A stretch of DNA of 44,784 nucleotides from contig JAEDJV010000005.1 of the NCBI GenBank assembly GCA_016296165.1, positions 1 through 44,784 of the forward strand, in the 5' to 3' direction. Every line of letters starts with the position of its first letter. Within the stretch, counting starts at the first letter, position 1. Below, in pieces: positions 32,557 to 40,929 of the stretch. Under the pieces are notes generated by a model. The model had not been told where the DNA came from and did not search any database. It saw nothing but the letters and a program-made list of their open reading frames with translations. The DNA is from Oscillospiraceae bacterium (GTDB lineage: Bacteria; Bacillota; Clostridia; Oscillospirales; Ruminococcaceae). The translations under genes and the position numbers were made by a program.

Positions 32557-32585
32557 AGTATAACACTTTTTTTTCAGAAATTCAA
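32557..32585 (-). promoter_or_regulatory. Promoter of the cyclase-sensor-SBP unit
   Basis: On the - strand TTGAAT (32585-32580), 17-base spacer, TGT then TATACT (32562-32557). Start near 32550, so the leader before the TTG is about 26 bases. Confidence 0.75.
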
Positions 32586-32629
32586 CCAAACAGCAATAAA
32601 TATTTTATTCAACATCATCATTATAAACA

Positions 32630-32666
32630 AAAACAGAACTGTTGTTGAAAAACAGTTCTGTTTTTT
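32630..32666. terminator. Terminator of rpoBC
   Basis: Perfect 14-bp arms AAAACAGAACTGTT (32630-32643) and its complement (32651-32664), 7-base loop. T-rich on both sides. On the - strand it lies just past the rpoC stop and upstream of the cyclase promoter. Confidence 0.88.
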
Positions 32667-32683
32667 GGTTGTTATTAATATTA

Positions 32684-35600
32684 TTACATGTTCATTGGCG
32701 GTATCTGCGGATGATCCGGATTAAAGTTCTCTGTTTTTTCGTTCTTTATAACTTCAACTTTGTTATAGATATCCATGCCAGTACCAGCAGGAATAAGTTT
32801 ACCGATAATAACATTTTCCTTAAGTCCAAGAAGATGATCGCTCTTTCCTCTGATGGCAGCATCAGTAAGTGCCTTGGTTGTTTCCTGGAAAGATGCAGCT
32901 GAAAGGAAGCTTTCTGAACTTGAGGAAGCTTTTGTGATACCCTGAAGAACAGGTACAGCTGTAACAAGCGAGATACCAAACTCACCAGCATCAATTCTTG
33001 ACTGGAGTTCTGCATTGATTGCATCAATTTCCTTCTTGTCAACAAGTGAACCAGGAAGGAGATAACTGCTTCCGCTGTCTTCTACCTTGATCTTTCTAAG
33101 CATCTGTCTTACGATTACTTCGATATGCTTGTCGTTGATGTCAACACCCTGAAGACGATAAACTTTCTGTACTTCATTAATAATATAATTCTGTACATGT
33201 TCCGGTCCCTGAACTGCAAGGATGTCCGCAGGGTAACAGTTACCTTCTGTAATCTTTGTACCCTTTTCTATTACTTCCCCGTCACGAACTCTTAACTTAA
33301 GGTTCCATGGAATCATGTATGATTCCTGTTCACCTGATTCTTCATCAGTAAGAATTACGTTCTTGGTTGTCTTAACTTCTTCTATATTTACGCGGCCGCT
33401 GATTCTTGCAATGATTGCAGCATTCTTAGGACGACGGCTTTCGAAAAGTTCTTCAACTCGTGGAAGACCCTGTGTAATATCTTCTGCTGACGCAATACCA
33501 CCTGTGTGGAATGTACGCATTGTAAGCTGTGTACCAGGTTCACCGATTGACTGGGCTGCAATAACACCAACTGCTTCACCGACAGAAACGATGTTTCCGT
33601 TTGCAAGGTTAGCACCGTAACATTTAGCACAGACGCCCTGCTTAGCTTTACAGTGGAGTACTGAACGAATCTTGATTCTCTCAACGCCCATACCAACAAT
33701 CTTGTTTGCATCGGCTTCAGTCATAAGCTTTGTCTTAGGAACTACCACTTCACCGGATTCCGGATCGCAGAGGTTATCAACAAGATAACGTCCTACAAGT
33801 CTTTCTGAAAGCGGTTCGATCATTTCGCTGCCATTTCTGATTTCGAAGATCTCAAGACCTTCTGTTGTTTCACAATCCTGTTCACGAATAATAACATCCT
33901 GAGATACATCAACAAGACGTCTTGTAAGATAACCTGAGTCAGCCGTTCTGAGAGCTGTATCGGCAAGACCCTTTCGTGCTCCTCGTGAAGAAATGAAGTA
34001 TTCGAGAATGTTAAGACCTTCTCGGTAATTCGCTCTGATCGGGATTTCGATTGTTGTACCTGATGTGTTTGCGATAAGTCCACGCATACCTGCAAGCTGT
34101 CTGATCTGGTTGATACTACCACGGGCACCTGAGTCAGCCATCATGAAGATCGGGTTGTACTTGCCAAGATTTCCCTTAAGCGCTTCTGTTACATCATCTG
34201 TAGCCTTATTCCAGATTTCGATAACCTTCTTGGACTTTTCAGATGCTGAAATATAACCGTATTCAAACTGTTCAGTAATAGTATCAATCTTCTCCTGTGC
34301 ACTCGCAAGAATATCCTTTTTCTGAGGAGGAATTGTAGCATCACATACGGCAACTGTAATAGCAGCCTTAGTTGAATACTTAAATCCAAGAGCCTTAATC
34401 TTATCAAGTACTTCTGATGTTGTTGTTGTTCCATGAATTCTGATACAGCGTTCGATGATATCTGAAAGCTGTTTCTTCTTTACAAGGAATGATATTTCAA
34501 GATCAAACTGTTTGTCTGAATCTGTTCTGTCCACGTAACCAAGATTCTGAGGAATATTTTCATTGAAGATAAGTCTTCCGACTGTACAGTCGATTATCTT
34601 TGAAACCTTTCTTCCTCCGATATCCTTTGTTACTCTCACCTTGATCGGTGCGTGAAGTGAAACCGCATGCTCGTTATATGCCATAAGAGCTTCGTTTACA
34701 TCTCTGAATACCTTGCCTTCGCCATGGTCACCTTCCTTAAGCATTGTCAGGTAGTATGAACCGAGTACCATATCCTGTGTAGGAACAGCAACCGGACGTC
34801 CGTCTGAAGGCTTGAGAAGGTTGTTAGCTGCAAGCATAAGGAAACGTGCTTCTGCCTGCGCTTCTGCTGAAAGCGGGAGATGCACAGCCATCTGGTCTCC
34901 ATCGAAGTCGGCGTTATAAGCTGTACATACGAGTGGGTGAAGTTTAAGTGCACGACCTTCAACAAGAACAGGTTCAAACGCCTGAATACCAAGTCTGTGA
35001 AGTGTAGGAGCTCGGTTAAGAAGAACCGGATGATCCTTAATTACGTTTTCAAGAGCATCCCATACTTCTGTCTTTGCTCTGTCAACAAGCTTTCTTGCAC
35101 TCTTAATATTAGCTATAACCTTTGTATCAACAAGTCTCTTAAGTACAAAAGGTTTAAAGAGTTCGAGGGCCATTTCCTTAGGAAGACCGCACTGGTACAT
35201 CTTAAGTTCAGGACCGACAACGATAACCGAACGGCCCGAGTAGTCAACACGCTTACCGAGAAGGTTCTGTCTGAATCGTCCCTGTTTACCCTTGAGCATA
35301 TCTGAAAGTGACTTTAACGCTCTGTTGTTAGGACCGGTAACAGGTCGGCCGTGTCTACCGTTATCTATAAGCGCATCAACAGCTTCCTGAAGCATACGCT
35401 TTTCATTTCTGACAATAATATCCGGAGCTTCAAGAGTGAGCATCCTCTTAAGTCTGTTGTTTCTGTTAATAACTCTTCTGTAAAGATCATTAAGATCCGA
35501 TGTAGCATAACGTCCGCCATCAAGCATAACCATAGGTCTGATATCCGGAGGAATTACCGGAACTGCGTCAAGAACCATCCACTGTGGCTTGTTTCCTGAA

Positions 35601-36601
35601 AGTCTGAATGCTTCAATGATTTCAAGACGTTTCAGGAGCTTTATCTTCTTCTGTCCTGAAGGAAGATCCTTAAGCTCATCCTTAAGTTCATTTGAAAGCC
35701 ATACAAGTGAATTAACCCAGTTATCTTTGTTAGCTATCTCATCGAATTCACCGTTTACATTTGCATCAGCAATATTACGGTTGAAAAGTTCTTCGATATA
35801 CGCTGAACCTGTCTTTACTGTTATACGTTCTTTATAGCCGTTTTCTTCCTGTTCTCTGTTGAAACGCATAACCTTGTGCAGATATACTGATCTCTTTACA
35901 ACCTGACCAGGTTCATAATTAGGATTACCAGCATTGTCTACGATAATGTAAATTCTCTTGCAGAGATAATCAGTAATTTCACTTTCTGTAAGGCCTGTTA
36001 CCTTAGAGAACTGGCCGATATGCTGAGTAATATATTCATCATATCTTTCAGGATCGTATTCCTCAAGAAGTTCCTTTATCGCTTCAGCACCCATCTCAGC
36101 GTAAAAATCATCGCCGTATTTTTCAAGTGCGTCGTTATATTCCTTTTCAGAAAGGAGCTGCTTCTTTGTAAACTCTGTAGCATTGCCTGAATCGACAACT
36201 ATATACTTTGTAAAGTAAAGTATTTCTTCAAGACGCTTCTGTGATACTTCGAGTACCTGACCTATTCTTGAAGGTGTACCCTTGAAATACCAGATATGAG
36301 AAACAGGAGCTGCAAGTTCAATGTGTCCCATTCTTTCACGTCTTACCTTTGCACGTGTTACTTCAACGCCGCAACGGTCACAGACTTTGCCCTTGAATCT
36401 TATTTTTTTGAACTTTCCGCAGTGACATTCCCAGTCCTTTGTAGGCCCGAAAATTCTTTCACAGAAAAGACCATCACGTTCTGGTTTCTGTGTTCTGTAG
36501 TTTATTGTTTCAGGACGTTCAACCACACCATATGACCATGCTCTAATCTGATCAGGTGAAGCGAGGCCTATTTTTATTGATTTGAATTCGTTAAATTCCA
36601 A
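32684..36601 (-). CDS. rpoC: RNA polymerase beta' subunit
   Basis: 1305 residues from a TTG at 36601 (start LEFNEFKSIKIGLASP), with GGGAGGAT just upstream. A TTG nine codons earlier is upstream of this ribosome site and is rejected. Zinc site CHCGKF and CDRCGVEV near 60-80; the catalytic NADFDGD, which binds the two Mg2+, is near 563-569. The second zinc block CKAKQGVCAKCYG is near the C-terminus. Compared with other Firmicutes (about 1180-1200 residues) it carries about 100-110 extra residues near 190-300 (TQHIGQFSKVTGLTESEITD onward). It is translated from the rpoB transcript, 84 bases after that gene. Confidence 0.98.
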   Translation of the reverse strand: MEFNEFKSIKIGLASPDQIRAWSYGVVERPETINYRTQKPERDGLFCERIFGPTKDWECHCGKFKKIRFKGKVCDRCGVEVTRAKVRRERMGHIELAAPVSHIWYFKGTPSRIGQVLEVSQKRLEEILYFTKYIVVDSGNATEFTKKQLLSEKEYNDALEKYGDDFYAEMGAEAIKELLEEYDPERYDEYITQHIGQFSKVTGLTESEITDYLCKRIYIIVDNAGNPNYEPGQVVKRSVYLHKVMRFNREQEENGYKERITVKTGSAYIEELFNRNIADANVNGEFDEIANKDNWVNSLVWLSNELKDELKDLPSGQKKIKLLKRLEIIEAFRLSGNKPQWMVLDAVPVIPPDIRPMVMLDGGRYATSDLNDLYRRVINRNNRLKRMLTLEAPDIIVRNEKRMLQEAVDALIDNGRHGRPVTGPNNRALKSLSDMLKGKQGRFRQNLLGKRVDYSGRSVIVVGPELKMYQCGLPKEMALELFKPFVLKRLVDTKVIANIKSARKLVDRAKTEVWDALENVIKDHPVLLNRAPTLHRLGIQAFEPVLVEGRALKLHPLVCTAYNADFDGDQMAVHLPLSAEAQAEARFLMLAANNLLKPSDGRPVAVPTQDMVLGSYYLTMLKEGDHGEGKVFRDVNEALMAYNEHAVSLHAPIKVRVTKDIGGRKVSKIIDCTVGRLIFNENIPQNLGYVDRTDSDKQFDLEISFLVKKKQLSDIIERCIRIHGTTTTSEVLDKIKALGFKYSTKAAITVAVCDATIPPQKKDILASAQEKIDTITEQFEYGYISASEKSKKVIEIWNKATDDVTEALKGNLGKYNPIFMMADSGARGSINQIRQLAGMRGLIANTSGTTIEIPIRANYREGLNILEYFISSRGARKGLADTALRTADSGYLTRRLVDVSQDVIIREQDCETTEGLEIFEIRNGSEMIEPLSERLVGRYLVDNLCDPESGEVVVPKTKLMTEADANKIVGMGVERIKIRSVLHCKAKQGVCAKCYGANLANGNIVSVGEAVGVIAAQSIGEPGTQLTMRTFHTGGIASAEDITQGLPRVEELFESRRPKNAAIIARISGRVNIEEVKTTKNVILTDEESGEQESYMIPWNLKLRVRDGEVIEKGTKITEGNCYPADILAVQGPEHVQNYIINEVQKVYRLQGVDINDKHIEVIVRQMLRKIKVEDSGSSYLLPGSLVDKKEIDAINAELQSRIDAGEFGISLVTAVPVLQGITKASSSSESFLSAASFQETTKALTDAAIRGKSDHLLGLKENVIIGKLIPAGTGMDIYNKVEVIKNEKTENFNPDHPQIPPMNM

Positions 36602-36630
36602 AGCGCTATCCTCCCATATCAGAGGCAAGA

Positions 36631-36658
36631 TGTAAAAAGAAGTAAACTTCTCTTTACA
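36631..36658 (-). other. Hairpin between rpoB and rpoC
   Basis: 13-bp arms 36631-36643 and 36646-36658 with one G-U pair on the - strand and a 2-base loop. No T tract follows, so it is not a terminator. It could be an RNA cleavage or mRNA stability element. Confidence 0.5.
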
Positions 36659-36685
36659 CTTACTCTGTACTTAAACTTCTATCTA

Positions 36686-39600
36686 TCAAAATTCGTCATT
36701 ATCTTCGTCGGAAGCAAGACTGTCAAAACTGAAATCTGAATCCAGATCATCATTAAAGTCCATGTCCTGATCTTCCCCGCCGCCTTCAACAGCGAGTCCG
36801 GATTCATTTCCTTCCTCTGAATCATAATATTCATCTGTAGCCGGCATTATTGTATCCTCCGGTGCTGCTACAGCCTGTGGGATTATATCGTCATCATCAA
36901 ATGTCTGCTTAAGGTCAATTTCCTGTTCATCAGCATCAAGAACCTTAACATCAAGACCAAGTGACTGAAGTTCCTTGATAAGAACCTTGAACGCTTCTGG
37001 GAAACTTGGCTTAGGAACGTTCTGTCCCTTAACAATAGCTTCGTATGTGTTTACACGTCCTACTGTATCGTCTGACTTAACTGTAAGGATTTCCTGAAGT
37101 GTATAAGCAGCACCGTAAGCTTCAAGTGCCCAAACTTCCATTTCACCGAAACGCTGTCCACCGAACTGTGCTTTACCACCCAGCGGCTGCTGTGTAACAA
37201 GTGAGTAAGGACCAACTGAACGTGCGTGAATCTTATCATCAACAAGGTGATGAAGCTTAAGGTAATACATGTAACCAACTGTAACTCTGTTATCAAATGG
37301 TTCACCGGTACGTCCGTCATAAAGCGTGAACTTACCGTCTTCATTAAAGTCAACACCGTTAAAGAGCATATCCGGATCATCAACCATCTTGAGTCGCTTG
37401 TCTGCTTCGTTAAAGCATGCACGGATATCTTCTTCGTGTGCACCGTCAAATACCGGAGTCATGATCTTCCATCCAAGTGCCTTGGCTGCGATACCAAGAT
37501 GAACTTCAAGAACCTGACCGATGTTCATTCGTGAAGGAACGCCGAGAGGATTAAGAACGATATCAAGAGGTGTACCGTCTGGAAGGAACGGCATGTCTTC
37601 CTGTGGAAGAATACGTGAAACGACACCCTTGTTTCCGTGACGACCAGCCATCTTGTCTCCGACAGAAATCTTTCTCTTCTGAGCAATATAGCAGCGAACG
37701 AGCATATTTACACCCGGACTTAATTCATCACAGTTTTCTCTTGTGAATATCTTAACGTCAACAATTACACCGGCTTCACCATGTGGAACCTTAAGTGAAT
37801 TGTCACGAACTTCTCTTGCTTTTTCGCCGAAAATTGCCCTGAGGAGACGTTCTTCCGCTGTAAGTTCTGTTTCACCCTTTGGTGTAACCTTACCTACAAG
37901 AATATCACCTGCATGAACCTCAGCACCTACACGGATAATACCGTTTTCATCGAGATCCTTAAGAGCGTCATCACCTACGTTAGGAATATCTCTTGTAATT
38001 TCCTCAGGTCCGAGCTTTGTATCTCTGGCCTCGATCTCATATTCTTCTATGTGAATTGAAGTGTACATGTCTTCACGAACGAGTCTCTCATTGAGAAGTA
38101 CAGCGTCTTCGTAGTTATAACCTTCCCAGGTCATAAATCCGATAAGGGCATTCTTACCAAGTGAGATTTCACCGTTGCATGTTGCAGGACCATCAGCAAG
38201 TACCTGTCCCTTTGTTATCTTTTCTCCTGTACTTACTATCGGGCGCTGGTTAATACATGTACCCTGGTTTGAACGTTTAAACTTTGTAAGCTTGTATTTG
38301 TGATCGATGTGGTTTTCGTCCTTTACAACGATCTCATCTGCACATACTGAAACAACTTCACCGTTACAGTCAGCAACAATACATACACCTGAGTCAACAG
38401 CTGCCTTGTATTCCATACCTGTACCAACGATTGGATTTTCAGTTTTAAGAAGCGGAACGGCCTGTCTCTGCATGTTTGAACCCATGAGAGCACGGTTGGC
38501 GTCGTCGTTCTCGAGGAATGGAATCATAGCCGTAGCAACAGATACAACCATCTTAGGCGATACGTCCATGAAATCAACAATTTCGTTGTCGCATTCAAGA
38601 ATCTTGTCTCTGAAACGTGCATTAACCTTTGTTCTTGCAAACTTTCCTTCTTCAGTAAGAGGTTCGTTAGCCTGAGCAACCACGTAGTTATCTTCAACGT
38701 CAGCAGTCATATAAACTACTTCGTTTGTTACAACACCTGTTGTCTTGTCTACCCTACGATAAGGTGCTTCAATGAATCCGTATTCGTTAATTCTTGCGAA
38801 TGTAGCAAGATATGAGATAAGTCCGATGTTAGGACCTTCAGGAGTTTCGATAGGACACATTCTGCCGTAGTGACTGTAGTGAACGTCTCGAACCTCAAAT
38901 CCGGCTCTGTCTCGTGAAAGACCGCCAGGACCAAGAGCTGAAAGACGTCTCTTATGTGTAAGTTCTGCAAGAGGGTTTGTCTGATCCATGAACTGTGACA
39001 ATGGTGAAGAACCAAAGAATTCTTTAATTGCAGCAGTTATAGGACGGATATTTACGAGTGACTGAGGAGTAATTGTATCCATTTCCTGAGTCTGAGTATT
39101 CATTCTTTCGCGAATAACTCTCTCCATTCTTGCAAAACCGATTCTGAACTGATTCTGGAGAAGTTCGCCTACAGAACGAATTCTTCTGTTTCCAAGATGG
39201 TCAATATCATCTACATTACCGATGCCTGAGCAAAGGTTGAGGAAATAGCTGATAGTCGCAAATATATCATCAAGAATAATGTGTTTCGGAATAAGTTCTT
39301 CAATTCGGTTCTTGACATTTTCTTCAATTTCTGCATCATCAGATGAGTTTTCGAGGATTTCCTTAAGAACCTTAAAGTAAACTTTTTCGTTTATTTCATA
39401 CTTGGTAACATCAAAATTAACATACTTTGTTATGTCAACCATACCGTTACCGATAATCTTTACTTCTTTTTCAACAAGCTTTGTTTTCTTTTCGCCTGTA
39501 GGAGTCGTATAGTCTTCCTTAACTTCAACAGTAACGAAAGCTTCCATTACGCCGGCCTGTTCAATCTCAAGAGCCTTCTCGTAATTAATCATTTCTCCTT

Positions 39601-40522
39601 CGTCAGCCATGAATTCACCTGTGAGAGGATTTACAACAGGTCTTGAGAGAACATGACCGGAAAGTCTTGAAGCTATACCAAGCTTTTTGTTGTATTTGTA
39701 TCTTCCGAATTTGCAGAGATCATATCTCTTTGCATCAAAGAAGAGGTTATTAAGATGTGAAAGGGCACTTTCAACCGTCGGAGGTTCACCCGGACGAAGT
39801 TTCTTGTATACGTCGATAAGAGCGTCAGAGTTATTCTTTGTTCCATCCTTCTGGATAATTGTCTGATTAAGTCTCTCATCAAAACCAAAGAGTTCTTCGA
39901 TTTCTTCGTCTGTACCCACACCAAGCGCTCTGATAAATGTTGTAAGAGGAATCTTCCTGTTCTTATCTATACGAACATATACAACATCGTTTGAATCCAT
40001 TTCGTATTCGAGCCAGGCACCACGGTTCGGGATTACTGTGGACTTGTATAAGTTTTTACCAGTCTTATCCTTTTCAAAAGAATAATATACACCAGGAGAT
40101 CTGACAAGCTGTGATACAATAACACGCTCAGCACCGTTAATTACAAACGTACCACTATCTGTCATAAGCGGGAAATCACCCATGAAGATTTCGCTTTCCT
40201 TGACGTCACCTGTTTCCTTATTCCAGAGTTTAGCTGTAACTCTGAGTGGTGCAGCATAAGTAACGTCACGCTCTTTACATTCTGCAATTGAGTACTTCGG
40301 AGTGTCATCAATCTTGTATCCTGTAAAAGTTAAAACAAGATTTCCGTTGTAGTCAGTAATAGCTGCTACATCATGAAAAACTTCTTTGAGACCTTCCTCT
40401 TTGAACCATTTGTAAGAATTTTTCTGTACTTCGATAAGATTCGGCATTTCAAGAGCTTCATTGATTTTACCGAAGCTCATTCTGGTATTTTTTCCGAGCT
40501 GTTTAGGCTTGACATTCACCAT
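36686..40522 (-). CDS. rpoB: RNA polymerase beta subunit
   Basis: 1278 residues. The rifampicin pocket is standard (SQFMDQTNPL, LTHKRRLSALGPGG), keeping Asp, His and Ser at the usual resistance positions, so the protein looks rifampicin-sensitive. MAGRHGNKGVVSRI and GGKAQFGGQRFGEMEVWALEA (split here as the C-terminal clamp block) are present. The last 70 residues are an unusually acidic tail (DDDIIPQAVAAPED, then FNDDLDSDFSFDSLASDEDN). GGAGGACC lies ten bases before the ATG. Ribosomal protein genes rplJ and rplL, which usually precede rpoB, are absent; instead rpoB has its own consensus promoter and a leader of about 160 bases. Confidence 0.98.
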   Translation of the reverse strand: MVNVKPKQLGKNTRMSFGKINEALEMPNLIEVQKNSYKWFKEEGLKEVFHDVAAITDYNGNLVLTFTGYKIDDTPKYSIAECKERDVTYAAPLRVTAKLWNKETGDVKESEIFMGDFPLMTDSGTFVINGAERVIVSQLVRSPGVYYSFEKDKTGKNLYKSTVIPNRGAWLEYEMDSNDVVYVRIDKNRKIPLTTFIRALGVGTDEEIEELFGFDERLNQTIIQKDGTKNNSDALIDVYKKLRPGEPPTVESALSHLNNLFFDAKRYDLCKFGRYKYNKKLGIASRLSGHVLSRPVVNPLTGEFMADEGEMINYEKALEIEQAGVMEAFVTVEVKEDYTTPTGEKKTKLVEKEVKIIGNGMVDITKYVNFDVTKYEINEKVYFKVLKEILENSSDDAEIEENVKNRIEELIPKHIILDDIFATISYFLNLCSGIGNVDDIDHLGNRRIRSVGELLQNQFRIGFARMERVIRERMNTQTQEMDTITPQSLVNIRPITAAIKEFFGSSPLSQFMDQTNPLAELTHKRRLSALGPGGLSRDRAGFEVRDVHYSHYGRMCPIETPEGPNIGLISYLATFARINEYGFIEAPYRRVDKTTGVVTNEVVYMTADVEDNYVVAQANEPLTEEGKFARTKVNARFRDKILECDNEIVDFMDVSPKMVVSVATAMIPFLENDDANRALMGSNMQRQAVPLLKTENPIVGTGMEYKAAVDSGVCIVADCNGEVVSVCADEIVVKDENHIDHKYKLTKFKRSNQGTCINQRPIVSTGEKITKGQVLADGPATCNGEISLGKNALIGFMTWEGYNYEDAVLLNERLVREDMYTSIHIEEYEIEARDTKLGPEEITRDIPNVGDDALKDLDENGIIRVGAEVHAGDILVGKVTPKGETELTAEERLLRAIFGEKAREVRDNSLKVPHGEAGVIVDVKIFTRENCDELSPGVNMLVRCYIAQKRKISVGDKMAGRHGNKGVVSRILPQEDMPFLPDGTPLDIVLNPLGVPSRMNIGQVLEVHLGIAAKALGWKIMTPVFDGAHEEDIRACFNEADKRLKMVDDPDMLFNGVDFNEDGKFTLYDGRTGEPFDNRVTVGYMYYLKLHHLVDDKIHARSVGPYSLVTQQPLGGKAQFGGQRFGEMEVWALEAYGAAYTLQEILTVKSDDTVGRVNTYEAIVKGQNVPKPSFPEAFKVLIKELQSLGLDVKVLDADEQEIDLKQTFDDDDIIPQAVAAPEDTIMPATDEYYDSEEGNESGLAVEGGGEDQDMDFNDDLDSDFSFDSLASDEDNDEF

Positions 40523-40610
40523 AGGTGTCTGGTCCTCCTTTTTTGTTGATAATCTGTTTTAAGAAATGGTTGAATTTCTTTGTGGCAGAAACAATAAAAT
40601 TTGAAAACTA

Positions 40611-40639
40611 TTGCTATTTTTTTATATCTGTGATATACT
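40611..40639 (+). promoter_or_regulatory. Possible promoter for a short RNA against the rpoB leader
   Basis: TTGCTA (40611-40616), 17-base spacer, TGA then TATACT (40634-40639), pointing away from rpoB and toward comM. Confidence 0.45.
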
Positions 40640-40687
40640 ATTACATATATCGCAGGCATAAATTTAGCCATTTTGATACATTATATT

Positions 40688-40716
40688 ATTATACTATAGT
40701 ATCATCTGTATGTCAA
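40688..40716 (-). promoter_or_regulatory. Consensus promoter of rpoBC
   Basis: On the - strand TTGACA (40716-40711), 17-base spacer, TATAAT (40693-40688): both boxes are perfect consensus with ideal spacing. Start near 40681, giving a leader of about 160 bases before rpoB. Confidence 0.9.
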
Positions 40717-40752
40717 TGATAAAACACCGTAAAAATTAAAGATTGTTACTTT

Positions 40753-40787
40753 ATCCGTATTTTCTTTTAGAATATACGGATTTTTTG
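40753..40787 (+). terminator. Terminator in the rpoB-comM gap, + strand only
   Basis: Arms ATCCGTAT (40753-40760) and ATACGGAT (40774-40781) followed by TTTTTT (40781-40786). No T tract on the other strand. There is no annotated + strand gene before it; it may end a short RNA or shield comM. Confidence 0.6.
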
Positions 40788-40861
40788 TTTATTTAATCCA
40801 TTGAGAAATTTCACAAAAAATTTCTGTAATTCTGCATAAAAAAATTTTCTTCTGTTATATA

Positions 40862-40893
40862 TTGATTTTTATTCCATAATATGATAATATAAT
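40862..40893 (+). promoter_or_regulatory. Promoter of comM
   Basis: TTGATT (40862-40867) with TAATAT at 40885-40890 (17-base spacer) and an overlapping TATAAT at 40888-40893. Leader of about 30 bases. The gap from 40523 to 40929 holds only the elements listed here. Confidence 0.6.
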
Positions 40894-40929
40894 TTATGGA
40901 AACAAATACATTTAATGGGAGGAATAATA

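Larger units (their letters stand above)
40646..40787 (+). ncRNA. Candidate short RNA overlapping the rpoB promoter, about 140 nt
   Basis: Bounded by the promoter at 40611-40639 and a hairpin plus six T at 40753-40786. No ORF of note lies in it. Its first 36 bases are antisense to the start of the rpoB leader, and transcription would run through the rpoB promoter. Prediction only. Confidence 0.35.

Noticed and set aside
32525..32566. GTG start for the diguanylate cyclase
   Set aside because: The codons overlap the -10 box and lie before the predicted transcription start; the TTG at 32524 has a strong ribosome site.
33315..38675. Many long antisense ORFs inside rpoB and rpoC
   Set aside because: They are opposite-strand or shifted-frame shadows of strongly conserved genes with no ribosome sites or domains of their own.
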